Part shown: positions 30,301-40,467 of the stretch, in pieces | Layout of the letters: the number at the start of each line of letters is the position of its first letter | Numbering within the stretch: position 1 is the first letter of the stretch | Source: Tritrichomonas foetus | Taxonomy: Eukaryota; Parabasalia; Tritrichomonadida; Tritrichomonadidae | Direction: 5' to 3' | Assembly: GCA_001839685.1 (NCBI GenBank) | Contig: MLAK01000595.1 | Coordinates: 30,884-94,883 of the forward strand | Length of the DNA: 64,000 nucleotides | The notes under the pieces: generated by a model | Told to the model about the DNA's origin: nothing | The model's input: only the letters and a program-made list of their open reading frames with translations | Database searches by the model: none | Position numbers and translations under genes: made by a program

Positions 30301-31777
30301 TCAATCTGTGCCACTTTTGGCACCTTTTGTGAGAAGATAATCATAAATATCAATACTTCCTGATGCTCTGGCATAATCAAGTGGTGTTAAGTTAAATGTA
30401 AATAGAAATTCCATGAATTAATAAAAAAATATTATTCGAATCAAGAATAAATTTTGTCAATAGCATTAATATCAACTTTTTCAGTTTCAAGTAATAACTT
30501 GGCATATTTTATTTTTCTACTTCCTGCAGCAAAATGTAAAGGAGTTCGAAGATATTTATCCCGAGCATTTAAATCTACTCTATCTTTATATTCCAAAATA
30601 ATTTTAAACATTTGATAATAATGGGGTATAGAATAATGAAGGGGCATTATAAAAAGATAAAAAAACAACCCAGAATAAAAAAATATTAATAAATTTCATC
30701 AGAATCATTCAGATCTATTTCCTTAAATCCACATAAATATCGAACAATATCAGTATTTTTTGTTCGAATGGCCCGAATAATTAAATATTTTGAAACAGCC
30801 TTATCATTTAAATTAACTTTTTTGGCTTCAATTAAATATTTTAAAATATCAATATTGCAATATAAAATTGAACTAAATATTGCTGTAGCTAATAGTTCAC
30901 TGGTAATACTAGGATGATCTAATATATATAAAAGAATTTCTATATTGTTATATTCAATGGATATATTAATATTAATACCTTCAAGTATTTCAAAATTTTT
31001 TGTGTTAAATAAATACTGAACAACATCATTACGATGAAATTCTATCGCTGCAACTACTAAATGTTGAATATTATAGTCAAAATTAATGGATTCAACTAAA
31101 TGAATTATTTCACTATTTCCACCAGCAATACTAAAATAGTAAAGATCTGGGATTTTGGTATTTGCTTTATTTAACCATAGAAATTTAAATATCTTGATTG
31201 ATCCACAGAAAGCTACATATTCGATTAGTTGTGGTAATTTCCATGTAACATTTGCAGTTTTATCGAAGTATCCATCAATATTATATTCCATTTTCATATC
31301 AAAAGATAAATTCGATTGAGAAAAAAAATCTTGAAACATGTTTATATCATCATTTTGGATTGAAGAGAAAAAATCTTTCCCAAGACTATTTGAACGATTT
31401 TCATCGTTATTTTTTATTATGCTTCCTATTTTCTTCACAAAATTATCTTCTGTATATATCCCATTTTTAATCATAAAATCAAAAATAAAATCGTTTGACC
31501 AAAACGAATTAAAGCGATTTGTTAAAATTTCATTTGGTTTAAAATATTGTTTAATTTGTGGAATAGCATCTTCAAGAATGTGGATATAATACTGATACTG
31601 ATATGGTCTTATTGTAAAGGCAATATTAAGCATTTTTAATAATCGATAAAGACTTTCTTTATTGTTAACAACGTTTTCTTCATGAAGTTTAAGAATTAGT
31701 TTATTAGTGTCATCCATGTTATTTAAAGACAATATAGTGTTTTGGATAGTAGTTATTTGGTCTAAAACTCTTTCCAT
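30301..31777 (-). pseudogene. Broken DUF3447/ankyrin-repeat gene
   Basis: Three reading frames, one after another on the minus strand, together resemble one DUF3447-ankyrin protein. 30686-31777 gives 363 residues with the DUF3447 core (LIEYVAFCGSIKIFKFLW, then FSIAGGNSEIIHLVE) and the first repeats. 30441-30668 continues with PLHYSIPHYY and TPLHFAAGS repeats. 30301-30414 ends with TPLDYARASGSIDIYDYLL and the stop. Both junctions fall right after an Asp-Glu or Asp-Lys, and resume at the PL of the next repeat. They carry 50 and 65 nt of AT-rich DNA in place of the usual few codons, and shift the frame. The insertions share ATTTATT and AATATTTTTTTATT. The first 363 residues could still be made as a truncated protein. 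Upstream, CACTTTTT lies 36 nt before the ATG. Confidence 0.75.
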
Positions 31778-32145
31778 TCTTGATATTCTACTAGATATTC
31801 GACTTATGTGATAAAAAGTGACATATAATCTAACTTTTTGATGAACTATTCAAAAAAAGTTTAGAGATCACCCTGTATAAGCAATTACTTGCGAGGACAT
31901 CAATTTGATTGTATAAATACTAATATCAATAAATGTATATACTTTCAATGACTTATTTATATAATCTTAATAATATATGATAATAATGGATAACCTTAAT
32001 CATTCAAATGAAAATCGACGTATCCAAGATGATTTCATGAAATTTTTATAGATTTTTCTATAAGATTTTTTTCTGAGTTATTTTAAAAAGTTTCAAGTAG
32101 GAATTCTTATTAAAATTTTGATACACTAAATATCAATTTATCATA
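31778..32145. other. Divergent intergenic region (ankyrin / Rab)
   Basis: AT-rich. It contains AAAAAGTTTCAAG at 32086-32098 on the Rab strand, about 53 nt before the Rab ATG, and TCACCCTGTATAA at 31868-31880, a near-copy of a sequence at 12601. Confidence 0.4.
31813..31820 (-). promoter_or_regulatory. Candidate promoter octamer CACTTTTT upstream of the broken ankyrin gene
   Basis: CACTTTTTATCA on the coding strand, 36 nt before the ATG at 31777. Same motif as before eIF2-alpha, RasGEF, ADH and GMP synthase. Confidence 0.4.
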
Positions 32146-32739
32146 ATGAAACCTTCGCATACATGTACATATCGCTTAATCATGATTGGCAATTCATTCG
32201 TTGGGAAAACAGCATTAGTGATGAGATACATTAACAAAAAGAGTCAAGAAAGTTATGATGAAACAATAGGAGCAGCATTTCATTCATTCACTTTAAATTT
32301 AGATAATGAAACAGTAAATGTTCAAATATGGGATACAGCAGGACAGGAAAAGTATCGTTCTTCGGGACCTGTTTATTTCAGAAATGCGAATGCAGCAATT
32401 CTTGTGTATGACAGTACAGATAGACACACATTTATTGATTTACCACAATGGCTTGATACTTTTCGAGAAACAGCTGGCCAGCAAGCTTTAATTACTATTG
32501 TTGGCAATAAAATCGATCTCGATGATAAAATTAAAGTTGACCAAAATGAAGGACAACAATTTGCAAATGAAAACAATTTATCATTTGTTGCAACATCAGC
32601 TTTGACAGGATACAACGTGGATTATTTATTTCAATCTGTTGTTGAACAAATACATAACGATGGAATTACACCACATACAAATAGAAAGAAAGAAAAATTA
32701 ATAAAAATACAAGATGGAGAGCAAAAATCTTGTTGTTAA
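32146..32739 (+). CDS. Rab-family small GTPase
   Basis: 197 residues, a full-length Rab. G1 GNSFVGKT (15-22), switch I Thr40 in ETIGAAF, G3 WDTAGQEKY (Asp63, Gln67), G4 GNKIDL (Asn121, Lys122, Asp124) and G5 TSALTG (about 150-155) are all intact, so it should bind and hydrolyse GTP. The WDTAGQEKYRS and YFRNANAAILVYD segments are Rab-type rather than Ras-type; the family closest in feel is Rab5/21/22, but a subfamily cannot be fixed by eye. The C-terminus is polybasic and ends in Cys-Cys, the substrate for double geranylgeranylation. The next gene on the same strand is a RAB3GAP1-like protein, about 535 nt away; the pairing is suggestive only. Confidence 0.95.
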   Translation: MKPSHTCTYRLIMIGNSFVGKTALVMRYINKKSQESYDETIGAAFHSFTLNLDNETVNVQIWDTAGQEKYRSSGPVYFRNANAAILVYDSTDRHTFIDLPQWLDTFRETAGQQALITIVGNKIDLDDKIKVDQNEGQQFANENNLSFVATSALTGYNVDYLFQSVVEQIHNDGITPHTNRKKEKLIKIQDGEQKSCC

Positions 32740-33274
32740 CAAAGTTCTTGAAATACAAAAAGGATCATTGTATATCACAAGATATGATTCATAAATGCGG
32801 AAATTATAATCAATAATCATACATGTTAGGTAACTACTGTCATTTGTTCCGGTTCTGGTTCAACATTAAATAATAAAATAAAATCAATAATAAAAAAAAC
32901 TATCTTTTATTCATTCTAGGGAATTGTGGCAGCCACATTATGTCTTGGACAAAAATAGCGCCAAAGCCCCGTCGATTTACTAATCTTAAATAAAAGGAAT
33001 AAGATATTTTGTTCTTATGTAATTGTAAAAATTGACGGAATCAAATTTGATGTAAATCTCGAAAATAAAAAAATTATGCAACAACCTCATAATCGAGCCA
33101 TAATTCATTCTCCTTGTAGAATATATAGTATTTTAGATATGACAATTGTTTACAATAAAACCTTATATGAAACTGCCATTTCACATTTCTTTTTTCTACA
33201 GCCAATTAACACCTCAAATTCGATAACTTTTTCAATGATATGTCAATTCAAAAAATTGATCTAATTCATTAGAT
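32740..33274. other. Intergenic region between Rab and RAB3GAP1-like genes
   Basis: AT-rich. A 62-codon ORF at 33076-33264 shows no coding signs. AACTTTTTCAATGATA begins at 33225, 43 nt before the next ATG, matching the recurrent promoter-like motif. Confidence 0.45.
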
Positions 33275-35356
33275 ATGACCAATTATATATTCAATTTAGG
33301 TATCAGGAAAATGCTGTTTGAAAGATTGCCGAAACTTTGGCACGACTACGAAAATCTAACCAATCTTGAGAAGACGATATCTGAGGTAGACATTAAAATT
33401 TTATATTGGAACACTCAAACCTTTTCAACTTCAGACGTGAATGAATCACCATCAAAATCATCTTTTAACAAATCTCCGTTTTTTACTTATAATGGCTGCA
33501 AATATATGATTAAGCACATAGTTCCCCAATATACCAGAGAAGAATCAATTTTGCCTTTCCTTTTTGCAGATTCCACATTTGACGATTTTCACTTAATGTT
33601 TGGCATTCAATCTCCATTTTTCTTAATCACGCCCTTCAGTGGAAGAATTGATGAAAATGAGTCACGCTCTTTAATGAGAGCACTTTCATCAATCGAAAAA
33701 CATCCAATTATAATGAAATTAACAAATAAAGAAGATTCCAAATACCTTGGAAGTTTCAGACATAAAAATAAGATAATAAAATTTACTTCACGAACTGAAT
33801 ATGATAGTGATTCGCCTGAATTCAGCAGCCTTGAAAGCATTTTAAAAATTGCCAATCAAATTACAAAAAATGCTCAATCAAATAAAAATACAACATCAAG
33901 AAATACACAGACTAATCAAAGAAAAAAATTACAACATAAAGGAACGCCAATGAATGGAAATCAGGAAGCTAAAAATGAAATGTCATTTTCTGCCAGAATG
34001 ATTTTTCATATTGATTTAAAAAATGAATTGCCAATTTTATTATGCGGTGAATGGCCAGAAATGAAAGATGGATCACTTTCGATTGATTTTGAAAAAGCTC
34101 CAAGGCATATTATTGCTTTTGAAACCGGTCAGAAAGATGCATCAGATCTTCACGGAGCCTATGCCATTGTTGAGGCACATGATCCAGATTTTCATTTTAC
34201 AAATGACAAAAGATTACTTCAATCTGAACCCGATTTTCTTGAAGAGTCAACTTTTCCATGTGATATGGAAATAGGTATTGATTTTTGTCCTTCTGATACA
34301 ATTTTAACAAATTTGGCGGAAGTTATGCTTGTATGTGAAAATTTTGATTATGTTTGGCAGAATTTCTTAAACTATGTTCGGAAATGCGTAAATAAAGGGG
34401 AATTTATTAAATATGTAAGCTATTCAACAGTGAATCATAAATTTTGCTTATTATATCAAAAACTTCAAATGATTAATATTTGTTTATCAAAAATGACTAA
34501 TGAAATGAAAACATCAAACTATGCAATTACTTCTGATGTTTTCAATGACCTTGAAAAATGTATTGAAATGGAAATTTGTAGTAATACAAATGTTAAATTT
34601 GATAAATATGAAACGAAGAAAATGATGGAATCGGTTTTATCATTTAAATCACAAAATGATAAAAATAAATCGACAATTGATGACTTTTTAAAAACACAAA
34701 AAAAGTCTTTACATTCTCTTGCAAAAATTGTGTGGCGTATTATTCCTTATTCACTTTTTGATCTTCAATCACAAAGAGAAATAGCTTTTGATTATATAGA
34801 AAGTTTGAAGCCATCTGAAGTTTTACAACCGCTTGTTTTTCTTTTGCTTTGTGAGAATTTTAATGATTTAATAAGTATGAGAAATAATAAATTTGATTCA
34901 TTACAAAGTATGATTTGTGAGCTTCGTGTTTATTTGAATTGTTTGAAAGATGAAATGCCAATTTTGACGCCACAAATGTTTTCTAAAAAATGTCGAGAAA
35001 TTGATTTTATGTTGATGGATTTAACAAATGCGACAAGAAAGAAAAACTTTGGGAATACGAAAATACTAGAATTAAAAGAGCTGAGTACAAAATGTGGAAG
35101 AATAACTGAAGCTTTAAAAGTTAAAGGTTTTGCTGTTGCTGAAAATAGTTACGAAAAAGTAACAATTGATAGATTTTTGAACAGAATGATTGATGATCGA
35201 AAAGTCTCACAAGATATTCAATTGATTGTAAATACAAGCCATGTAGAGTGTGGTGAGAAAATAATACAGAGAACTTTTGTTCACAAACATTTTCATTCTG
35301 AAGGGTGTGTCGATGTGATTGTTGCAACTTCAACAATTGAAGATATAGTTGATTAA
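33275..35356 (+). CDS. RAB3GAP1-like Rab GAP catalytic subunit
   Basis: 693 residues, shorter than human RAB3GAP1 (about 980). RAB3GAP1 with RAB3GAP2 acts as a GAP for Rab3 and as an exchange factor for Rab18. Recognition rests on blocks in the family order: a WPEM segment like human TTWPHL, VWQNFLNYVRK (human LWQEFVLEMRF), FCLLYQKLQMINICL (human CCLLHQKLQMLNCCI), and FDYIESLKPSEVLQPLVFLLL (human LHYLAIQKPADLARHLLPCVI). A basic Asn-rich insert lies near 195-230. The human segment around the catalytic Arg (WYSPRDY) aligns with FLKTQKKSLH here, which has Lys but no Arg. An in-frame Met at residue 13 is an alternative start. The assignment is by motif memory and would be settled by an HMM search. 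Confidence 0.75.
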   Translation: MTNYIFNLGIRKMLFERLPKLWHDYENLTNLEKTISEVDIKILYWNTQTFSTSDVNESPSKSSFNKSPFFTYNGCKYMIKHIVPQYTREESILPFLFADSTFDDFHLMFGIQSPFFLITPFSGRIDENESRSLMRALSSIEKHPIIMKLTNKEDSKYLGSFRHKNKIIKFTSRTEYDSDSPEFSSLESILKIANQITKNAQSNKNTTSRNTQTNQRKKLQHKGTPMNGNQEAKNEMSFSARMIFHIDLKNELPILLCGEWPEMKDGSLSIDFEKAPRHIIAFETGQKDASDLHGAYAIVEAHDPDFHFTNDKRLLQSEPDFLEESTFPCDMEIGIDFCPSDTILTNLAEVMLVCENFDYVWQNFLNYVRKCVNKGEFIKYVSYSTVNHKFCLLYQKLQMINICLSKMTNEMKTSNYAITSDVFNDLEKCIEMEICSNTNVKFDKYETKKMMESVLSFKSQNDKNKSTIDDFLKTQKKSLHSLAKIVWRIIPYSLFDLQSQREIAFDYIESLKPSEVLQPLVFLLLCENFNDLISMRNNKFDSLQSMICELRVYLNCLKDEMPILTPQMFSKKCREIDFMLMDLTNATRKKNFGNTKILELKELSTKCGRITEALKVKGFAVAENSYEKVTIDRFLNRMIDDRKVSQDIQLIVNTSHVECGEKIIQRTFVHKHFHSEGCVDVIVATSTIEDIVD

Positions 35357-35848
35357 TTGGAAGATAATAATATTTGTTGTTTTAATAAATATAAACTATG
35401 GATAAATATATATTTTTATATTCTTTATTTTCTAATTCACTTTTATCTTTATGATTAAACTTCGATAAAGCGAGTGTCAATGATAAGATACAAAAATAAT
35501 TTTGCTAGAATTGATCAAGCTGAAATTTTGAATAACTTATGAACATGAAAATTTTTCATGGTTCGATATTTGCTGAAACGGTTTTATTCACTAGTATTTT
35601 CAGATTAAACAAGTTTTTCAAGCAGCCTTTGGGCTAGTTTTTAGAATTCGGAATTAGATTGATGTTAACTCTGCAAAGATTTTTTTCAATTGTTATGTGG
35701 TGACATGCATTCAAAAAATAATATTAATGAACAAATAAAAGTTGAAAATATTGGGTAGTGAACTCAATTTTGAGATAAAAACACGTTGGGTTTAGTGTAC
35801 GTTAAATAATAGAAAAGATTTTGTGAATGTAAGATAAAATTTCTAAAA
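35357..35848. other. AT-rich intergenic region
   Basis: No gene or RNA seen; no clear octamer near the following start codon. Confidence 0.45.
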
Positions 35849-37597
35849 ATGTCATCATCTGAGCTTTTTCCAACAGCAGTGAATCGTGCGTTGACAAATG
35901 AACAAAGTTCACTTTCTCCTCCTTCATCAGCTTCATCATCCACATCATCAGCGTCAAGCAATTGTCTGAAAAATAATCAAATCAATGGAATTCAACACTT
36001 AAATCTCCAAAGTATAACGAATAACAATAAAAATGTACGCGTTAATTTTCCTCAACAGAAAATCGCACCAAGCCATCAACAAATTCCAATCACCAGACCA
36101 CAGTCAAAAATTCAAGCCAATAAAGGATCGCCAATCAAACCACAGCAGCCACCAAAGAGACGTGCAAATACATCTCTAGCAAAAGCACGAAATGCTCAAA
36201 ATAATCCCACAAAAAATCATCCCAAGAAAAACTTCAAAGGGAAAATTTCTCCGATGAATAAAAAAACACCAAAAATCAGTAAAAGAACATACGAAGCATT
36301 AGATAATCCGCACTCACTTCCTGCCAATATTGATGAACTGAAAAAGATCATTACTCAATTACAAGCTCTTCAACAAAAACATATCGATTCTTCTGAATTT
36401 CCTGAAGCTCAACATGTACAGCGTGTTATTCGATCTGCAGAAAATAAACTCAAAAATGAAGAAAGTCGAAAAAATTCAGCAGTTGATGTTGAAAACACAA
36501 TTGTGAAGAAACAAGAATTACAAGCAATTGTTGATAAGTTTGTAAATGATTGGAAAATGCATTATGACTTTTTCATGAATACAACAAGAAAAGAAATTGC
36601 AGCTCTAAAGAAAAAACAGCAAGAAGAATTAGAACAATATGATCAAAGTGAACCGAAATCTTTATTACCTAGATATAATAAACAATCTGTTTCTTTAATT
36701 CAAATGAGAGAAAAAGAAAAAGCTTTGGCGTTAAATCGGAAATTTTTAGCAGCGGAAAAAATGAAAAATAAAGCAGATGAAACTGAAGAAGAAGAACAAA
36801 AACAAAACATTAAAATAATGCTAAATGATTTCGCTAAAAAACGTGAAAAAATTGTAAAGAAACATAAAGAGCAACTTCGTGTTTTCTTAGTTCACGCAGA
36901 GTCTACAAGAATTAAAATGATCCAACAGAAAAATCAATTACTTGAAGGCTATATAAAAAGAATGAATAAAATTGATGGTAATATAGAAACTCTTCGGGAA
37001 GAAGGGAAAATTACTGATGATGAATTGAATAATATACAAATTACACAGTTCAGAGAAAAAGCTGTTACAGATAGTGAATATTCTTTCCCAATTCCAAGAA
37101 TTAGACCAGGAACTTCATTTCTTAATGCAAGAAATGGGCTTGTGACTGTTCGCCCTCATGAAAAACACCAAGAAAATAAATCGGAAGAAGTAAATTCAAT
37201 GTATCAATCATTCGAAGAATATGCTAAAGACTCATTTAAACTAGAAGAAGGATATAATAGAAGCTCATCAACATCTGAAGAAGATGGTGGAGACGAAATA
37301 TATGAAGAAGAAAATGAATCCTATTACCAAATTAATCAGAGTTATCAGCAAGGCTACACAAATGAAATTGAACATGAATATCATCAGAGTGGACGAAAAC
37401 TTTATAGCAATGAACAAATTCAATATCATTGTGAAGAAGAAGATAATTTAAATGAGTATGATGAAAATTATCCCAAAATTAATGATGGTGGTAATCCTAT
37501 GAGCATTCTAAAAGATTCCAATGAATCTTCACATTCATCAAGTGATGGAATTATTTATGAAGAAAATGGTCTTGTTGATGCTGTTGTTTTTGAATAA
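35849..37597 (+). CDS. Coiled-coil protein of unknown function
   Basis: 582 residues. The N-terminus (1-145) is disordered and rich in Ser, Asn, Pro and Lys, with a basic patch near 105-140. A helical hairpin-like module (about 152-200, SLPANIDELKKIITQLQALQ) precedes long heptad-rich coiled coil (about 200-385). The C-terminal 180 residues are acidic and rich in Glu, Tyr and Ser. No catalytic motif is visible. Proteins of this shape are common in trichomonads and often belong to the cytoskeleton, but that is only analogy. Confidence 0.85.
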   Translation: MSSSELFPTAVNRALTNEQSSLSPPSSASSSTSSASSNCLKNNQINGIQHLNLQSITNNNKNVRVNFPQQKIAPSHQQIPITRPQSKIQANKGSPIKPQQPPKRRANTSLAKARNAQNNPTKNHPKKNFKGKISPMNKKTPKISKRTYEALDNPHSLPANIDELKKIITQLQALQQKHIDSSEFPEAQHVQRVIRSAENKLKNEESRKNSAVDVENTIVKKQELQAIVDKFVNDWKMHYDFFMNTTRKEIAALKKKQQEELEQYDQSEPKSLLPRYNKQSVSLIQMREKEKALALNRKFLAAEKMKNKADETEEEEQKQNIKIMLNDFAKKREKIVKKHKEQLRVFLVHAESTRIKMIQQKNQLLEGYIKRMNKIDGNIETLREEGKITDDELNNIQITQFREKAVTDSEYSFPIPRIRPGTSFLNARNGLVTVRPHEKHQENKSEEVNSMYQSFEEYAKDSFKLEEGYNRSSSTSEEDGGDEIYEEENESYYQINQSYQQGYTNEIEHEYHQSGRKLYSNEQIQYHCEEEDNLNEYDENYPKINDGGNPMSILKDSNESSHSSSDGIIYEENGLVDAVVFE

Positions 37598-37835
37598 ATG
37601 TTTGATATATTTATTGATCTTTTTGAAATAATATATTCTATTTTTATTAAGCCACAAAGTACAAATGCAGGAAAATTAGCGATTTGATTATTTTTGGGAT
37701 TATTTGAAATGTTTTATTTTCAATTTTTAACGAATAAATAGCTGAAATAAGAAGGAAATTTAATGACCCAAAAAGTTAATCTATATATAAAATGGAAGAA
37801 CAAACAAATTTGAGAATAAAAAATGGCTTTTATTT

Positions 37836-38411
37836 TCACAAACGGCCGATGAATTTTTCGTATTCTTCCCAGGTCGCCTGAATATGAGAAGACTGATATC
37901 TCTCAATTTCAACTTTTTGGTAATCTTCAGCCTTAAGCTTCTTTCTGATTCCTGCTTTATAGGCGAGTTCCTCAAGTGTTTCTTCACGTGACCAGCCTTG
38001 TTCTTGAGCAACTTCAGGCAAGAATGTTGATGAATAATGTCCCATCGTAAATGTCGTTCCATGAACGCCAACAGTCCAATCAAGTGGATCCTTACACTTT
38101 TCAAATGAGTGCAAAAGCGAAACTTCGCATTCAAGGCTGGACAATTCAGATGTGGATATTGGCTTGAAACGAGTATCCTGGGTTCCAGCAATTACTGCAT
38201 ATTCACAGAGTCCTTGAACAAGTGGGAGATGACTGAAGCATCCGATGCATCCACGGAGCTGTTGTTTCTTGGTCCAAGTTACAAATAATGGAAATTTTGG
38301 AAGTTGTCCTTTAGCTGTGAAAATGTCACGGACAAAATGAGATGATGTCTTCTTCACAGCATTTTCTAATGCTTCAAAGCAGAGAAAGCAATGTTCTTTT
38401 GTAGCTTCCAT
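37836..38411 (-). CDS. AMMECR1-domain protein
   Basis: 191 residues from the ATG at 38411. The frame extends to an ATG at 38456, but those 15 residues (MNKIIITIFLSNLTP) are unlike the family, so the inner Met (MEATKEHC) is preferred. The diagnostic AMMECR1 motif LRGCIG is at 52-57, and HYSSTFLPEVAQEQGW plus the C-terminal YQKVEIERYQSSHI complete the fold. AMMECR1 is conserved from archaea to humans. Its molecular activity is unresolved; a catalytic role has been suggested from the invariant LRGCIG Cys. The gene lies tail to tail with the coiled-coil gene, with 238 nt between. Confidence 0.92.
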   Translation of the reverse strand: MEATKEHCFLCFEALENAVKKTSSHFVRDIFTAKGQLPKFPLFVTWTKKQQLRGCIGCFSHLPLVQGLCEYAVIAGTQDTRFKPISTSELSSLECEVSLLHSFEKCKDPLDWTVGVHGTTFTMGHYSSTFLPEVAQEQGWSREETLEELAYKAGIRKKLKAEDYQKVEIERYQSSHIQATWEEYEKFIGRL

Positions 38412-38884
38412 TGGTGTTAAATTTGACAAAAATATGGTTATAATAATTTTATTCACCAGCTTGAAGACATGCTTTGAAGATTAGATCACTTGATAGTTAT
38501 TCATCGGATTAAAGTGTAAAATCATTAAGGTTCGATTTCGTTTTCCAAAAAATAAAATATAGTTTTTTTACACAAACTTCCACAGGTTTACAAAAAGGAA
38601 CATCATCTGATATATTCTCCCTTCATTTTCAAAAAAAACTATATTAGTGCATATGTGATATGAACTATGTAATCCTCGCGAAATCCATATACCAACATTT
38701 TTCGTTTTAAAAAACTTTTTGGGCAGAAGAGTGAAACATATTGAGGTAATATGAAAGAAATCTATATTCGAAATTATGATTAGTCATGAAGCAAAAAAAT
38801 TCGAAAACGATTGTATATATAAAATAAATTACTAAATCACATAATTTTATCAAACATTGAACAAGAATAAAAAAGTTTTCATGA
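38412..38884. other. AT-rich intergenic region
   Basis: A TTCGATTTCG segment near 38530 briefly resembles a tRNA T-arm, but no cloverleaf can be built. No gene seen. Confidence 0.45.
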
Positions 38885-40033
38885 TTATTCCTGTGAACGA
38901 ATTTTTTCTTCAAGAAGCTTAACTATTTCATTTTCATTTGCTTCTTTGGCAATTTCAAGTGGAGTTTTTTGAAAAGAAAAAAAAACTGGAAATCCTGGTT
39001 GAAAAACATCAATATTTTTGATTGATAATAAAAATTCTACAATATCTAATTGGCCAGAATCTACTGCTACCGAAAGAAGGTTCTCATGCTGCCAGAATCT
39101 AATGATTTGTTTATTTATGTCAGTTGCTTTGGTAATATTGTGTACAAAATAATCAAGATTATAAAATCGTATACTGACAGCTAAACTTGAAATTAGATCA
39201 TTGTTAATATTATGTGTATTTAGTAAATAATCAGTGATCAAATAGTGATGAAACTGAATACTTATTTCAAGAATATTAGTATTAAATTTTGAATGATTTT
39301 CAACAAGATGAATAATTTCATGATTTCCTCCAGCAATCGCGAATTCTGCAAGTAATGGAGAATAATTTAAGTCGCATTGATTTAGCAAATACTTAAAACA
39401 ATTAACAGAGCCATAAAAGGCAGAATATTCTATTAATGTTGCCTGTTTTTTAAAGAAATAACTTATTTCATATTCAAAATATTCTATTGTGTCATTAACA
39501 TTCAAATTCCTTTGAGATATTATTGAAATTAATGAATCAACATCATCATTTTGAATTGCAACTAAATAATCTTCAGGATTTCTCCCTTCGAGTAGTAACT
39601 TACTTGTCTTTTCAGGATCACTACTGGACTCTATCATTTCAAGAAGAATTTGAATTTCAGAATCATGCTTTTGTGAAATTTCACGAAATATTTCATCCGT
39701 GTAAAAACCGTGTTTGTAGAGATGATAATTTACGATATGGCTTCCAATGATTCGATGTAAAGCAAAAGGATCAAATTCTTTTTTGATTTTTTGTTCATAA
39801 CGAATAATCAATTTTAAATATATCTTAAATTTTTTTGGTCTTGCATAAATTGCAGAATCTATAGATTCAAGAAAATGGCAGAAAGTATGATAATCATCGA
39901 AAAGTGGCATTTTTTCAATAATTGTTATCATTTCATCATAATTGTCTTCATCTAAATCAAGCAAATTTTTCTGGAGGTCAATGATTAATTGAAATCGAGA
40001 CAGATACATTTTTAAAGCGTCCGTTATTTCCAT
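38885..40033 (-). CDS. DUF3447/ankyrin-repeat protein (intact)
   Basis: 382 residues, uninterrupted. An N-terminal helical region (1-165) leads to the DUF3447 core with TLIEYSAFYGSVNCFKYLL and FAIAGGNHEIIHLVE, then degenerate and clearer ankyrin repeats (LLSVAVDSGQLDIVEFLL, then TPLEIAKEANENEIVKLLE). It is a paralogue of the broken gene at 30.3-31.8 kb: both share the domain order and the ISIAGGN-type motif. These proteins form a very large family in trichomonads with unknown roles, presumably protein binding. On the coding strand CACTTTATAA lies 27 nt before the ATG, a variant of the recurrent octamer. Confidence 0.88.
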   Translation of the reverse strand: MEITDALKMYLSRFQLIIDLQKNLLDLDEDNYDEMITIIEKMPLFDDYHTFCHFLESIDSAIYARPKKFKIYLKLIIRYEQKIKKEFDPFALHRIIGSHIVNYHLYKHGFYTDEIFREISQKHDSEIQILLEMIESSSDPEKTSKLLLEGRNPEDYLVAIQNDDVDSLISIISQRNLNVNDTIEYFEYEISYFFKKQATLIEYSAFYGSVNCFKYLLNQCDLNYSPLLAEFAIAGGNHEIIHLVENHSKFNTNILEISIQFHHYLITDYLLNTHNINNDLISSLAVSIRFYNLDYFVHNITKATDINKQIIRFWQHENLLSVAVDSGQLDIVEFLLSIKNIDVFQPGFPVFFSFQKTPLEIAKEANENEIVKLLEEKIRSQE

Positions 40034-40467
40034 TTGTCAATTTACACAGGTTTGAATTATAAAGTGAGATCGTTTTCACTGTAAAACTGTCCGCCCAGAA
40101 CGAATGTAAACCTCTTATATTATGATCAGAAAATAAATCTTTCTGAGATGAAAAAGAGGCATTGTTCAATTCACTGTTGAAGATCTTGGAAAAAAAAAAA
40201 AAGGAATTAACAGAATCAGAAATATACGAATTTTATTAACAAACAAAGATATATTCGCTCGCTCGCTCTCCAGTTAAATTTTTCTAAGTCTTTCATGATG
40301 ATCGAAATTTGGATTAAAAAAAATTCATTGGAATTAATTAAAATTCTTAAATGAATTTTGTATCTTTTCAATACTCATGTTTGAGTATTATATAAATACA
40401 ATAATATTGATCAAAATATTGAAATATTTCAAAAAAATCTTTTTCGAATTATTTTTTTGCGCCTTTT
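40034..40467. other. AT-rich intergenic region
   Basis: It includes a poly-A run (about 40191-40202) and a short GCTCGCTCGCTC simple repeat near 40257. No gene seen. Confidence 0.45.
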
